A stretch of DNA of 64,000 nucleotides from Myxacorys chilensis ATA2-1-KO14 (GTDB lineage Bacteria > Cyanobacteriota > Cyanobacteriia > Leptolyngbyales > Leptolyngbyaceae), in assembly GCA_019359275.1 (NCBI GenBank), contig JAHHHP010000012.1:33175-97174 (forward strand), given 5' to 3'. The notes beneath the pieces were generated by a model. The model was given only the letters and a program-made list of their open reading frames with translations, searched no databases and had not been told where the DNA came from. Of the stretch, positions 1 to 8,741 are shown one piece after another. Numbering within the stretch: the first letter of the stretch is position 1; each line of letters starts with the position of its first letter. The position numbers and the translations under genes are program-made.

Positions 1-1
1 T

Positions 2-1345
2 CAACAAACGCTCTCTGCCAATACCAATTGGGATTTTGAGTGCAGAATTATCCACCCTGATCAAAGCATTCATTGGATTTGGGTACGTAGCAGTGTTTAC
101 TGTGACCAGAATGGCACGCCGACTCAGTTGTTGGGAATGGTCGTGGATATCACCAATCGTAAACGGGCTGAGCAAGAGCGGGAAGAATTATTACAGCGCG
201 AACAAGCCGCCCGCGAAGCGGCCGAGCAAGCCAATCGAATTAAAGATGAATTCCTCGCTGTGGTATCTCACGAACTCCGCACACCAATGAATCCGATTCT
301 CGGTTGGTCGCGATTGCTGCAACAAGGCAAACTGAAAGGCGAACGAGTCACAGACGCGCTCGCCACGATCGAACGTAACGCCAAACTTCAGGTGCAGTTG
401 ATTGATGATTTACTCGACATTTCTCGAATTCTACGCGGCAAAATGAGCCTTGCGATCGCGTCTGTTGATCTAGGTATGGTCATTTCTAGCGCGATCGAAA
501 CGGTTCGATTAGCTGCTGAAGCGAAGTCTTTACTGATCCAAATAACGGGTGCTAAGCAGGGCGTGATGGTCAATGGAGATTCAGGACGCTTACAGCAAGT
601 TGTGTGGAACCTCCTTTCCAATGCCGTCAAATTCACGCCCCAAAGCGGGCAGATTACCATTGACCTTTCTTCTGGCAAATCTCACGCTCAGATTCAAGTA
701 ACCGACACCGGAAAAGGGATCAACCACCAGTTTTTGCCCTACGTGTTTGAGCATTTTCGCCAAGAAGATGGGGCAACGACTCGCAAGTTTGGCGGTTTAG
801 GGTTGGGACTTGCGATCGTCCGACAAATTACTGAACTGCACGGTGGCGTGGTAGGAGTAGACAGCCCCGGTGAAGGACAGGGAGCCACCTTTACCGTCAA
901 AATTCCGCTGGCTACACATCAGGTTGAAGTGGCTCCTGCATCTGCGCCTGAACCGAGCGCTAACTTAAGGGACGTTCAAATTTTAGTGGTAGAAGATGAA
1001 GCGGATTCGCGAGACATCCTCACATTTATGTTAGAGCAAGAGCAAGCGATCGTCACGGCTGTATCTTCTGCCGCCGAAGCGCTCTATACCATTGAGCAAT
1101 CAACTCCCGATCTGATTATTAGCGATATTGGAATGCCGGAGATGAATGGCTACCGACTGATGCAACTGCTGCGAGCAATGCCACGAGGAAAAACAGTTCC
1201 CGCGATCGCGCTAACAGCGTATGCGGCTGAATACGATCAGCAGCAAGCACTTAAGGCAGGCTTTCAGCAACACCTTGCCAAACCCATTGATCCCAATCAA
1301 TTAATGCGGGCCATCCTTCAAGAGCTTGGCAAACCTTATTTTTAG
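2..1345 (+). CDS. Hybrid sensor histidine kinase / response regulator, C-terminal part
   Basis: The reading frame is open from base 2, so the gene starts upstream of the window. The first ~50 codons look like the end of a PAS/PAC sensor module (WIWVRSS, LLGMVVDIT), followed by a short coiled coil. The HisKA dimerisation box has the phospho-acceptor His codon at 269-271 (SHELRTP). The HATPase_c domain follows with N box (NLLSNAVKF), G1 (DTGKGI) and G2 (GGLGLGLAI). A receiver domain closes the protein, with the acceptor Asp at 1124-1126 (SDIGMPEMNGY) and the conserved Lys near the end (LAKPID). It should autophosphorylate and pass phosphate to its own receiver; the input signal cannot be seen here. 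It is followed by a convergent gene after about 10 bp. Confidence 0.93.
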   Translation, partial: QQTLSANTNWDFECRIIHPDQSIHWIWVRSSVYCDQNGTPTQLLGMVVDITNRKRAEQEREELLQREQAAREAAEQANRIKDEFLAVVSHELRTPMNPILGWSRLLQQGKLKGERVTDALATIERNAKLQVQLIDDLLDISRILRGKMSLAIASVDLGMVISSAIETVRLAAEAKSLLIQITGAKQGVMVNGDSGRLQQVVWNLLSNAVKFTPQSGQITIDLSSGKSHAQIQVTDTGKGINHQFLPYVFEHFRQEDGATTRKFGGLGLGLAIVRQITELHGGVVGVDSPGEGQGATFTVKIPLATHQVEVAPASAPEPSANLRDVQILVVEDEADSRDILTFMLEQEQAIVTAVSSAAEALYTIEQSTPDLIISDIGMPEMNGYRLMQLLRAMPRGKTVPAIALTAYAAEYDQQQALKAGFQQHLAKPIDPNQLMRAILQELGKPYF

Positions 1346-1356
1346 CAAATAAAGGC

Positions 1357-1812
1357 TTAACGAAAAAGGGTTTGTCCGACTGGTGAAGCAAGGGCATCGT
1401 TCTGGAGTATTCCTAACGTTATGAGTTCGTAAATTCGTGAACCGTGATAGCCAAGCAACATCATCAACAGAAAAACTTGAATTTTAGATTGAGCTAGAAG
1501 CTTTACATAAAACATCTGAACCGACTGATTTAGAATCAGTTCTAACAACAGATGAATCGTTGCAATTAGAAATGCTGTAAACAACACTGGTGAGAATAAA
1601 TGATAAGCGGTAGCTTGATTAAATTGTCCATGCCCGATCGCAATAAATCCTCTGGTTAATCCCCAAGCGGGACAAGGAATGCCAATCCAATATTTTAGTG
1701 GACAGCTTAGAAATGAAATTCCCGATTGCAATGTAAAACCGCCAATGATTGGCGCGATCGCGATCGCGCAATAGAAATATCGTTTAATCCGAGCCTGCTG
1801 AGATAATGGCAT
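1357..1812 (-). CDS. DUF2752-type small membrane protein
   Basis: A 151-residue protein with several hydrophobic segments and the family core CPLKYWIGIPCPAWGLTRG, containing two conserved cysteines around a turn. This matches the DUF2752 family, common in cyanobacteria and of unknown function. The C-terminal half has two further predicted membrane helices. It converges with the histidine kinase gene. The assignment rests on the Cys-Pro-x-Cys-type motif and topology; no enzymatic role can be inferred. Confidence 0.75.
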   Translation of the reverse strand: MPLSQQARIKRYFYCAIAIAPIIGGFTLQSGISFLSCPLKYWIGIPCPAWGLTRGFIAIGHGQFNQATAYHLFSPVLFTAFLIATIHLLLELILNQSVQMFYVKLLAQSKIQVFLLMMLLGYHGSRIYELITLGILQNDALASPVGQTLFR

Positions 1813-1930
1813 ACTGCTTATTCACCCATCATTCACCATTAAAACCTGAACACAAGAAACCACCTATGGGATCTCCAATTTCTTCAAGGAATCGGAGATT
1901 CTGCACAATGGAAAAATTTATCCTGAATCA

Positions 1931-1969
1931 AATTCCGCAGAAGGGCATGAATTGCCTTTCTGCGGAATT
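1931..1969 (-). terminator. Long stem-loop downstream of the 2.0-2.7 kb gene pair
   Basis: Arms AATTCCGCAGAAGGGCA and TTGCCTTTCTGCGGAATT pair over about 16-17 bp with one mismatch and a very small loop. It lies about 40 bp beyond the stop of the minus-strand gene ending at 2009. Only a short T-rich stretch follows on the minus strand, so it is either a terminator or a 3' stabilising hairpin. A second, weaker hairpin (ATCTCC/GGAGAT arms) lies at about 1869-1898. Confidence 0.5.
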
Positions 1970-2008
1970 GTGCGATCGCGTAAGATACTTAACCTTAGCG
2001 GGTTTAAC

Positions 2009-2245
2009 TCAGTGAGATTCCTTTCGTGAACCCGACGATCCTTCGGAGCTTGGCAAAGCCAATCGCAGTAAATCTGGCGCAAAACAAACCAAATAAATGA
2101 TGCCAGCTCCAATCTGCTGAATCACTAATAGCTCAACAGTTTTAAGCAGGAAATTTGCATCAGATGCAGAATAAGTTGCCAACGAGCTGCCTGCAAACAG
2201 GGCAAGCAGCAACGAGAAGATGACTTTTCTAGATTTAAGTTTCAT
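2009..2245 (-). CDS. Small membrane or secreted hypothetical protein
   Basis: The start is placed at the ATG at 2245 (MKLKSRK) because it gives an N-terminal signal-like segment: basic residues, then IFSLLLALFAGSSLA. This also puts the gene 7 bp after its upstream neighbour. The mature part has one more hydrophobic segment. The last ~18 codons (PSSEGSSGSRKESH) run through a dispersed repeat at 2037-2067, so the original C-terminus may have been replaced or extended by that repeat. I recognise no family. It probably shares a transcript with the gene at 2253-2681. Confidence 0.5.
   Translation of the reverse strand: MKLKSRKVIFSLLLALFAGSSLATYSASDANFLLKTVELLVIQQIGAGIIYLVCFAPDLLRLALPSSEGSSGSRKESH
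2037..2067. repeat. Dispersed repeat, copy 1
   Basis: The stretch GATCCTTCGGAGCTTGGC, continuing to AAAGCCAATCGCAG, aligns along its whole length with 55393-55425 and 58675-58707, with a few substitutions. This copy lies in the 3' end of the coding region ending at 2009. Confidence 0.65.
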
Positions 2246-2252
2246 CACGGCA

Positions 2253-2681
2253 TTAAGCAAACGCAGCATAGCCAAACACGAAAAATGCACCAATTCCAGT
2301 CAAGCAGAGCAACAGCAGCCAAGGAGATTTGTCTAGCCTTTGAAACACCTTGACCCATGCCACGATCGACATCACAGCAGACACAATTCCTACACAGGGA
2401 ATAATGCTGAGAACCGTCCACAAAACGGCTCTTTCATCTTCCACTGTTTTAAACAGGACGTAGGTACTTAAAATCGGAATCCAGGCATACCAAGCATTCT
2501 CAGTCCCGCATTTTTGGAAGATTTTCCAGGTGCAAAATGAGAAAAAGACATATGCGAATGCAGAAAACACGAACGTTCCGGCAGAGACACCTGTGCTAGC
2601 GGCAGAATCAGCAGAATCGCTCAATTGAGCTAATAGCATTGGCATCAGATTCATGACCGGGTGAATGAGTGAAAGTTGCAT
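2253..2681 (-). CDS. Small multi-span membrane protein (DUF5684-like)
   Basis: A 142-residue protein with three or four hydrophobic segments. The pattern KIFQKCGTENAWYAWIPI, then a second segment (VLSIIPCVGIVSAVMSIVAWVKVFQR), is typical of small membrane proteins annotated DUF5684. The start could be any of several methionines in the first 15 codons. The N-terminal stretch to about residue 30 is low complexity (Ser/Ala/Asp). It lies directly upstream of the small protein at 2009-2245. Function is unknown and the family call is from memory of the motif. Confidence 0.6.
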   Translation of the reverse strand: MQLSLIHPVMNLMPMLLAQLSDSADSAASTGVSAGTFVFSAFAYVFFSFCTWKIFQKCGTENAWYAWIPILSTYVLFKTVEDERAVLWTVLSIIPCVGIVSAVMSIVAWVKVFQRLDKSPWLLLLCLTGIGAFFVFGYAAFA

Positions 2682-3221
2682 AAGATTGGGTATCGTAGTT
2701 TCCTGTATTTAGTAGCGATTTTTTCTACTAAGTTGCTCGATCGTCAAATAACAGGATCAATGTAGGCGAATGCACCCTAGATGCATCAAGAACTCACAAA
2801 TCTTAATTTGTGTAAAGTAGCGTTAGAATAAAAACCGACGCTTTGAGTACGAGTTTTCTCACTAAATAAGGTATATCGACACATCCAATAGTCTTCATCG
2901 TTGCAAGAAGTATTTAGATTGCAATCGCTTCTTTGGTTCCATAGAAACGATTGCTTCACATAATGGCAATGTAATTTCTATCACTTAAAGAGTTGATAAC
3001 AGTCTTCAAGACTCGCAACTTCAACTAGTGCGATCGATCAAACCGTAAAGGTAGCAAAGTTGCACCTTGACTATCCTTACCCCTAGCAAGGTAGAGTCCG
3101 TACTTTTTGGCCTATAATGAGAGCCTTCTGCCGAGTGGCTTTTGATCAAGCGCAAGACGCTGCAAATACCACAAACCTTGAATCAGATTTTTATCATTAG
3201 AGGCATAGGAATTTAGCCTGT
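2682..3221. other. 540-bp intergenic region without a recognisable gene
   Basis: No supported ORF or RNA gene is visible. A good -10 hexamer (TATAAT, 3113-3118) lies about 100 bp before the methyltransferase start but has no good -35 at 17 bp. A TTGACT at 3067-3072 is too far away to pair with it. The region carries the leader of the gene at 3222 and, on the other strand, the upstream region of the gene starting at 2681. Confidence 0.4.
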
Positions 3222-4346
3222 ATGAATCAGTGCTTTGCAACCGTTGCGCGGGGACTAGAAGCGCTAGCAACTCAAGAGCTGGAGCAACTGGGCGCAAAGT
3301 CCGTCGAGGCGGGTTTCTGTGGAGTTGCCTTTGAGGGCGATCGCGCTCTGCTCTACCGCGCTAACCTTTGGGCAAGACTGCCGTTCCGCATCTTGGTGAA
3401 GCTGCACAAATTTCCTTGCCATGATGCAGAAGACCTCTATCGCGGCATTCAAACAATTGATTGGTCGCAGTATCTCACGCCTGACCAAACGCTGGCAGTG
3501 AATGCCACTGGAAAACATGAACAGCTCAACCACAGTCACTTTACTGCGCTTCAGGTCAAGAATGCGATCGTTGACCAGCAGCAAGAAGCGTTTGGAGATC
3601 GCTCAAACGTAGAAACGCAAGCGCCAGATGTGCGAATCAACGTTCATATTGAGCGGGATCATTGCACTGTTAGCCTCGACAGTTCTGGAGACAGCCTTCA
3701 CCGCCGAGGCTACCGTCCTGCTGTCGGAGCTGCGCCCTTAAAAGAATCTCTGGCGGCAGCGCTGATTCAGCTATCGGGCTGGCAACCAGAGCGAATGTTT
3801 TATGACCCGCTCTGTGGTTCTGGCACACTGCCCTTAGAAGCCAGTCTTAAGGCACTCAACATCGCGCCCGGACTGTTCCGCGATCGCTTTGGGTTTGAAA
3901 CCTGGCTCGACTTTGACTCGGCTCTTCTAGAGCAGTTGATTCAAGAAGCAGAAGCCAGTAAGCGAGATTTTTTGCCTGCACCGATTTGGGGCAGCGATCG
4001 CAGCGAGGAAGTGATCCAGCAAGCGATCGTTAATGCCGAACGCTGCGGTGTACTAGATCACATCTGGTTCTCCTCGATGGATCTGTCTGACGTAGTAGCA
4101 CCCTCAGACAGCGGCGTTCTGTTTTGCAATCCACCCTACGGTGAGCGGTTGGGGCGAGACAGCGACTTAGGAGCATTTTACAAACTGCTGGGCGACATTC
4201 TGAAGCAGCGCTTCAAAGGTTGGACAGCTTTTGTGCTGAGTGGCAATAAGGAACTCTCGCAGTCGATCGGGCTAAAATCATCCCAGCGAATTGCAGTCTA
4301 CAATGGAACGCTGCCCTGTCAGTTAATGAAATATGAGCTGTACTAG
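3222..4346 (+). CDS. THUMP-domain class I SAM-dependent RNA methyltransferase (RlmL N-domain / YpsC type)
   Basis: The 374-residue protein has an N-terminal ferredoxin-like/THUMP region (about residues 1-160) and a Rossmann methyltransferase domain. The domain carries motif I (DPLCGSGTLPLEA, about residue 194) and the N6-guanine/adenine type catalytic motif NPPY (about residue 303). That makes it an RNA guanine N2-methyltransferase-like enzyme, probably acting on 23S rRNA. It corresponds to the N-terminal half of E. coli RlmL, and bacteria with this shorter form (YpsC type) lack the RlmK half. It stands alone, with a -10-like TATAAT about 100 bp upstream. Confidence 0.88.
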   Translation: MNQCFATVARGLEALATQELEQLGAKSVEAGFCGVAFEGDRALLYRANLWARLPFRILVKLHKFPCHDAEDLYRGIQTIDWSQYLTPDQTLAVNATGKHEQLNHSHFTALQVKNAIVDQQQEAFGDRSNVETQAPDVRINVHIERDHCTVSLDSSGDSLHRRGYRPAVGAAPLKESLAAALIQLSGWQPERMFYDPLCGSGTLPLEASLKALNIAPGLFRDRFGFETWLDFDSALLEQLIQEAEASKRDFLPAPIWGSDRSEEVIQQAIVNAERCGVLDHIWFSSMDLSDVVAPSDSGVLFCNPPYGERLGRDSDLGAFYKLLGDILKQRFKGWTAFVLSGNKELSQSIGLKSSQRIAVYNGTLPCQLMKYELY

Positions 4347-4546
4347 AAAAGGGATTGCCGCTTTTATCACTTTATTCAACGCGATATACAACAGAACTCA
4401 AAACCCTATTTCAGAACGATGTGTAACATGCTCAAAAAACTTATGAACTTAACTTTTACACACGACTGAGACTAAGTTTCTTCCGCATAAAAACAAAAAA
4501 ACCGCTCGTCTCTCGAGAAGCGACTTTGCACTATTCAGGGAATTAT

Positions 4547-4654
4547 TTATGTCTCTTTCGATGCATCGATAATCATTGCCACAGCTAGCACCACGAGTAC
4601 TGCCACGATCGGCCAATTTTCCCAACGAGAAGGGTCGAAATGCGTATCGCTCAT
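4547..4654 (-). CDS. 35-residue single-span membrane protein
   Basis: The ATG at 4654 is preceded by AAGGAG at a good distance. It opens a 35-codon frame: a short polar N-terminus with two Trp (DPSRWENWP), one hydrophobic helix (IVAVLVVLAVAMII) and a charged tail (DASKET). The Shine-Dalgarno overlaps the stop codon of the upstream short ORF (4665-4814), with a 10-bp gap, which argues for a real two-gene operon. I do not recognise the family. The size and topology are like the small subunits attached to photosynthetic or respiratory membrane complexes, but nothing else shows that role. Confidence 0.6.
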   Translation of the reverse strand: MSDTHFDPSRWENWPIVAVLVVLAVAMIIDASKET

Positions 4655-4664
4655 GCAGGTCTCC

Positions 4665-4814
4665 TTAATTCACCGTCAGTAGGCGCATTCGAGCGATCAC
4701 GAGATCGTTACTCTTGACATAGAAGCGCTCAACATCAGCGTGGCTGAACCAAGTTTCGCCTCTACTATCTACCGAAACCTTAAATGAGTCCGGCTGGAGT
4801 GTTGCACCCACCAT
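4665..4814 (-). CDS. Small soluble hypothetical protein (49 residues from the first ATG)
   Basis: An in-frame ATG at 4814 gives a 49-residue product (MVGATLQPDSF ... ARMRLLTVN) with a balanced soluble composition. The frame stays open upstream toward the terminator at 4945. An alternative TTG start at 4841 would add nine residues, and the upstream part is Cys-rich. AGGAG lies about 15 bp before the ATG, so the start is uncertain. The stop codon overlaps the ribosome-binding site of the 35-residue membrane protein, suggesting coupling. The sequence has the feel of a conserved protein (VDSRGETWFSHADVERFY) but I cannot name a family. Confidence 0.5.
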   Translation of the reverse strand: MVGATLQPDSFKVSVDSRGETWFSHADVERFYVKSNDLVIARMRLLTVN

Positions 4815-4944
4815 CTGAATATAGCTGCACTCCTGATCCAATATTGTATTGCTAACAACTTCATAGCGAGATGACCTTGCACAACCGCATAAACCATGAT
4901 CTACGCAGCAGTTAGCATTACGCCATAATCCGCATCTTCTATGG

Positions 4945-4976
4945 TAAAAACGCTCGACCTTTGATCGAGCGTTTTG
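4945..4976 (-). terminator. Rho-independent terminator of the PEP-CTERM gene
   Basis: The stem is ACGCTCGA / TCGAGCGT with loop CCTTTGA, flanked by an A run on the left and GTTTTGCTTTG on the right, so it can act in both directions. It lies about 30 bp beyond the stop of the minus-strand gene at 5008. It also separates that gene from the short-ORF pair at 4547-4814. Confidence 0.8.
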
Positions 4977-5007
4977 CTTTGTTTTACTCTAAGGTGTCAT
5001 CCGTCTG

Positions 5008-6078
5008 CTATTTAGATACAACCCCTTTACGCCTAATCCGATAAGCAAGCCCCGCTACTGCCAAGGTGCCAAAAATCGTGCCAGGTTCTGGTACAGAGGT
5101 TGGAGGAGACTGAAATTTCTTTGTCCAAGTGTAGATCCCCGTATGAGAGGTAAAGTCAGTGGTCTTATTGCGATCACCCGCGATCGCACCCGAATCTGCA
5201 GCAGCAAAGGCAAAGGCGTAGTCTAGCTGATCGTTAAAGGTGATCTTGGCAATTTCGCTCATTTGGAAATACTTCCCTTGCTGAACTGACCCAGCCGCGA
5301 TCGCGGCGATTACATCATCCAACACCTTACTGCCTGTTGCATAACGAGCATCGTACTTGGGCTTGAGATAGCTTGGATTGGGCATCGGTTTGCCACGATT
5401 TGGATTTGGCTTACCATCTATCTTGGCGCGAGAATCAGGAACGGTTGGTCTCGTGTCGATGTATAGGCCAGCTCGATCTAGGTGGCCCACCAGATCCACC
5501 TTCAACTCGTTCGTATCCGTGTCAAAAGACAAACTGCCAATATTCGGGTCGCCAGCGCTATAAAGCCCTTTTGTAGTTAGAGCAGTTAGCATCTCGTCAT
5601 ACTTGCTAGGAATTAAGCTCTTCCATTCAGGCAGCAGAACCGAATCGTAAGCAGACAAAAAGCCGTTGAGCCAGCTTTTGGCGAGTTGACCATTGTTGTT
5701 TGACCAATCTGCTAGCGTCACACTTTCAACCCGAACCGTGTTTTTGCCGAGTTTGGCAGAAAAGCCTACATTCGATGTAATGGTCTCTCCGTTAGTCCAC
5801 AGTTCAACATTAGTCTCTCGATTGTCATCCGTCAGCGCTTGAATTGCCTTTGCAACATTTCCCTGATTGTTAAAGTCATTCAATGACTTACGAGAGACCC
5901 CTTGCACGGCTTCATAAGTAAGATTTGTGGGGTCTTTGTAGAGCCAAGTGTTGATATTGGCTGTGTCAAATACAATCTCTTGAGGTCCAAGCGTCGCAGC
6001 AGAAGCTAATGTAGTAGCACCTGCTTCCAGAACGATCGCAACCGAGGCTCCAACGAATAGTCGCTTCAGGTATTTCAT
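5008..6078 (-). CDS. PEP-CTERM sorting-domain exported protein
   Basis: The 356-residue protein has an N-terminal signal peptide (RLFVGASVAIVLEAGATTLASA). It ends in a PEP-CTERM anchor: VPEPGTIF, a hydrophobic helix and a basic tail (RIRRK). Such proteins are exported, processed by an exosortase and often tied to extracellular polysaccharide. The middle (about residues 30-320) has no motif that I can name; it is rich in Asn, Asp and Thr. No exosortase gene is in the window. A terminator follows at 4945-4976. Sorting is well supported; the role of the exposed part is unknown. Confidence 0.85.
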   Translation of the reverse strand: MKYLKRLFVGASVAIVLEAGATTLASAATLGPQEIVFDTANINTWLYKDPTNLTYEAVQGVSRKSLNDFNNQGNVAKAIQALTDDNRETNVELWTNGETITSNVGFSAKLGKNTVRVESVTLADWSNNNGQLAKSWLNGFLSAYDSVLLPEWKSLIPSKYDEMLTALTTKGLYSAGDPNIGSLSFDTDTNELKVDLVGHLDRAGLYIDTRPTVPDSRAKIDGKPNPNRGKPMPNPSYLKPKYDARYATGSKVLDDVIAAIAAGSVQQGKYFQMSEIAKITFNDQLDYAFAFAAADSGAIAGDRNKTTDFTSHTGIYTWTKKFQSPPTSVPEPGTIFGTLAVAGLAYRIRRKGVVSK

Positions 6079-6694
6079 AGTAGTGCGTCTCCCAAACTGA
6101 ATAAAGATTGGATATTTCTAGCTCAAACTCGCCGGTCATGATGTGGGGGACTACAACACCTAACTTTTCCTAAGCAATGCCATATGAATGTATAGGGCAA
6201 ATTTTGGAACTGCATGAAAAAATTCAGAATTCCCCTGCGACTCTTGAGGCGTTGAGCAATCCTGTCCCCAGAGCGAAAAGTTCTTCATTGATGTAAACTT
6301 CAGCCAGTGTTACTTCACTCAGATATCCCGTAAGCCTTGTTGCAGCGCACTCGCTTTACATAATCTCCACTAGCAGCAGCTTTGGAATAAATAAATATAA
6401 AGTATTGACTAGAAAATAAAAATTTCTAGGACAACATGCTGACCAGTTAAAGGTGAAGATTGCTGAGCGACGATCGTGCGCTGGTTTAGTTACTCGTGAG
6501 ATAGCGTATAGATGAATCGATTTTTACTAAACGAAACCGAGAGTTCAAAGAAGTGCCGTGATGCTTCGCTTCATTCCTCGTCCCTATCTTGGCGAAGTAC
6601 TGCTTGTTTGCATTCCGTGTGGAATAACGGCCTCTCTTAGGCAACTTTAGTATGTACATTAGAATCTAAAAGCTTAAATTGCTGGAGACAACCG
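6079..6694. other. 616-bp divergent intergenic region
   Basis: The region lies between the divergent PEP-CTERM and prohibitin genes, so it should hold both promoters. It is AT-rich around 6380-6440. I see no gene, no convincing -35/-10 pair and no RNA structure. A 43-codon minus-strand frame ending near 6233 is noted separately as rejected. Confidence 0.4.
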
Positions 6695-7510
6695 ATGAAA
6701 GAGCAACCAAGCTGGCAAACGATCCTGCTGGTAGGAGTGTTAGGAATTTTAGTCGCCCTCGGACTGAGTTCCTTTCTAATTATTAATCCGGGTCAGGCAG
6801 GAGTACTGAGCATTTTAGGCAAATCCAGAGATGGAGTGCTTCTAGAAGGCGTTCACTTGAAACCACCCTTTATTTCAAAGGCAGATATTTATGACGTAAC
6901 AGTACAAAAATTTGAGGTGCCTGCCCAAAGTTCTACCAAAGATTTGCAACAGCTATCGGCTAGTTTCGCCATTAACTTTCGATTAGACCCGATGCAGGTC
7001 GTCACAATTCGCCGTACTCAAGGCACATTGCAGAATATTGTATCGAAAATCATCGCGCCTCAAACGCAAGAGTCGTTCAAGATTGCAGCGGCGCGACGCA
7101 CCGTAGAAGAAGCGATCACCAAGCGAGATGAACTCAAGCAGGATTTTGATGAAGCATTGGGAGAACGCCTGAATAAGTACGGCATTCTCGTTTTAGATAC
7201 CAGCGTAGTCGATCTAAATTTTTCAACCGAGTTCTCAAAGGCGGTTGAAGAAAAGCAAATTGCAGAGCAGCGTGCGCAACGAGCAGTTTATATTGCGCGA
7301 GAAGCGGAGCAAGAAGCCGAAGCAACGATTAATCGCGCAAAAGGACAAGCGGAAGCCCAACGGCTGCTGCGAGAAACTCTAACGTCAGAACTGTTACAAA
7401 AGCAAGCGATCGAGAAATGGGATGGTAAATTTCCACAGGTGTTAGGAGGCGAGGGTGCTGTCCCCTTCATTAATCTTGAACCCGCAAAACTACAGTCTAC
7501 CCTCCCCTAA
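6695..7510 (+). CDS. Prohibitin-family SPFH/Band 7 membrane protein
   Basis: The 271-residue protein has one N-terminal membrane helix (about residues 10-32, ILLVGVLGILVALGLSSFLII). An SPFH/Band 7 domain follows (GQAGVLSILGKSRDGVLLEGVHLKPPF...), then a long helical coiled region rich in Glu, Ala, Gln and Arg (about residues 185-240). Prohibitins form ring-like assemblies on membranes and act as scaffolds. In cyanobacteria homologues sit in the plasma or thylakoid membrane and are not essential under standard conditions. The start is supported by GGAGA a few bases upstream. Confidence 0.88.
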   Translation: MKEQPSWQTILLVGVLGILVALGLSSFLIINPGQAGVLSILGKSRDGVLLEGVHLKPPFISKADIYDVTVQKFEVPAQSSTKDLQQLSASFAINFRLDPMQVVTIRRTQGTLQNIVSKIIAPQTQESFKIAAARRTVEEAITKRDELKQDFDEALGERLNKYGILVLDTSVVDLNFSTEFSKAVEEKQIAEQRAQRAVYIAREAEQEAEATINRAKGQAEAQRLLRETLTSELLQKQAIEKWDGKFPQVLGGEGAVPFINLEPAKLQSTLP

Positions 7511-7635
7511 GCGTGCAACGGTGCGTAATTCAGTAGCTTGCGATCGCGCGTTGGTTGGCTTTTCCCGGATTGCGTTTGTCATGTTGATGGTCAGCAATAC
7601 CTAGAATAACCAGGTTCAAAAGTGCATAACACTCT

Positions 7636-8001
7636 CTAGAAAACACTTAGAGTTTGAATCGCTTGTAGCAACTCTGGTGCGGCAGTGGCTGACCAAAATC
7701 CCTCCGCTCGTCTCCCAGATAAAACGATCAGCCGCAGTGTGTAACTAGTGGGGTATCCTTCGACTTCTAGCCACACTAAACTGCTTTCTAGCTCACAGGC
7801 AATTCTCTCTTCGTCCATTAATTCACTGGCAATCTGTTGCAAGGTTTGGCTGAGTTGCTCCGCAAGACGGCAGAAATCGTTGAATTCCGCTTCGGTTAGT
7901 TCGACTGCCCAATCCTCTGCTCCCACTAATCCTTTAAATTCAGCAGCGGTTGGGTTCCATCCAACTCGCCAACCCGACCCGGTTTTAAGCAGTCGTCCCA
8001 T
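7636..8001 (-). CDS. DUF1818-family protein
   Basis: A 121-residue protein beginning MGRLLKTGSGWRVGWNP, the characteristic start of DUF1818 proteins of cyanobacteria and plastid-bearing eukaryotes. It ends with a region containing GRRAEGFW, also typical. It is soluble, without signal or membrane helix. It follows the secreted protein at 8008 with only 6 bp between, so both are probably co-transcribed. Function is unknown. Confidence 0.82.
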   Translation of the reverse strand: MGRLLKTGSGWRVGWNPTAAEFKGLVGAEDWAVELTEAEFNDFCRLAEQLSQTLQQIASELMDEERIACELESSLVWLEVEGYPTSYTLRLIVLSGRRAEGFWSATAAPELLQAIQTLSVF

Positions 8002-8007
8002 GAGGTT

Positions 8008-8643
8008 CTATTTCAATAACTGCGCTCCACCAGAAGGTTGGCGGAGGGGAGTGCGAGGAAGTCCCGGTGCTGGAGATGGAATCGGTGGCGATGAGGCGTT
8101 CTCTGAGGGACTAAAAGCAGTGACTAAGGCTTGAATGAGCGCATCACGCTGTTTACGATCGAGCTTGGCAATCACGGCGCGATCGCGCTCAAACGGATTT
8201 TGCTTCAAATTGTCTGTACCGGGATAAGTGGAGACATCTATCGGCTCATTCACTCCTAAATAATCAGCTAGAGTAAACTTCCAATCGAGGCGATAGTTGA
8301 CTGGCCGGCCTTTCCCATAGTAGTGATAGCGGATCAAACGGCTCACCAGCGTGTTGTTCGGATCGACCTTTCCGGTTGCACGATTGACATACTGGTTTTC
8401 GAGGGGAAGACCAGGCAACATTTGATAAATTCGTCGCCAAACCTCTTGAATTCTGACGCGTCCTGGTGATGCGGGACTGGCTGGAGTCGCGTTCGATTGT
8501 GCTAGTAGATGAGGTGAGTTAACGTCTTGCGATCGTATCAGCTGAGGACTCGGTGCTTCTTTAGCAACAGATAGGTGAACACGGCTGACCAAGATGGAGG
8601 TCAGCAGCAGTAACCCAATCAACAGTCGCTTAGAGGTCTTCAT
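8008..8643 (-). CDS. Exported hypothetical protein
   Basis: The start is the ATG at 8643, with GGGAG about 11 bp upstream; a GTG four codons earlier is possible. The N-terminus is a signal peptide (RLLIGLLLLTSILVSRVHLSVA). The central part, about residues 70-190, is compact and well ordered (RRIYQMLPGLPLENQYV, RLIRYHYYGKGRPVNYRLDWKFTLADYLG). The C-terminus is Pro/Ser-rich. I take it for a conserved cyanobacterial periplasmic protein, with no known reaction. It sits between rpoZ and the DUF1818 gene, all on the minus strand. Confidence 0.7.
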   Translation of the reverse strand: MKTSKRLLIGLLLLTSILVSRVHLSVAKEAPSPQLIRSQDVNSPHLLAQSNATPASPASPGRVRIQEVWRRIYQMLPGLPLENQYVNRATGKVDPNNTLVSRLIRYHYYGKGRPVNYRLDWKFTLADYLGVNEPIDVSTYPGTDNLKQNPFERDRAVIAKLDRKQRDALIQALVTAFSPSENASSPPIPSPAPGLPRTPLRQPSGGAQLLK

Positions 8644-8741
8644 CGTCTCAGGCACTCCCGTCTTAAACCGAACATCTAATTTGATTGATTGATCATCTAA
8701 GAAGCGAGGTGAAGAGACTCCACCCCACTCTAGATTAGACC

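Noticed and set aside
6233..6365. Minus-strand frame of about 43 codons ending GTGLLNASRVAGEF
   Set aside because: The end resembles the C-terminus of subtilase-type proteins, but the similarity is short, there is no start or upstream domain, and a stop precedes it.
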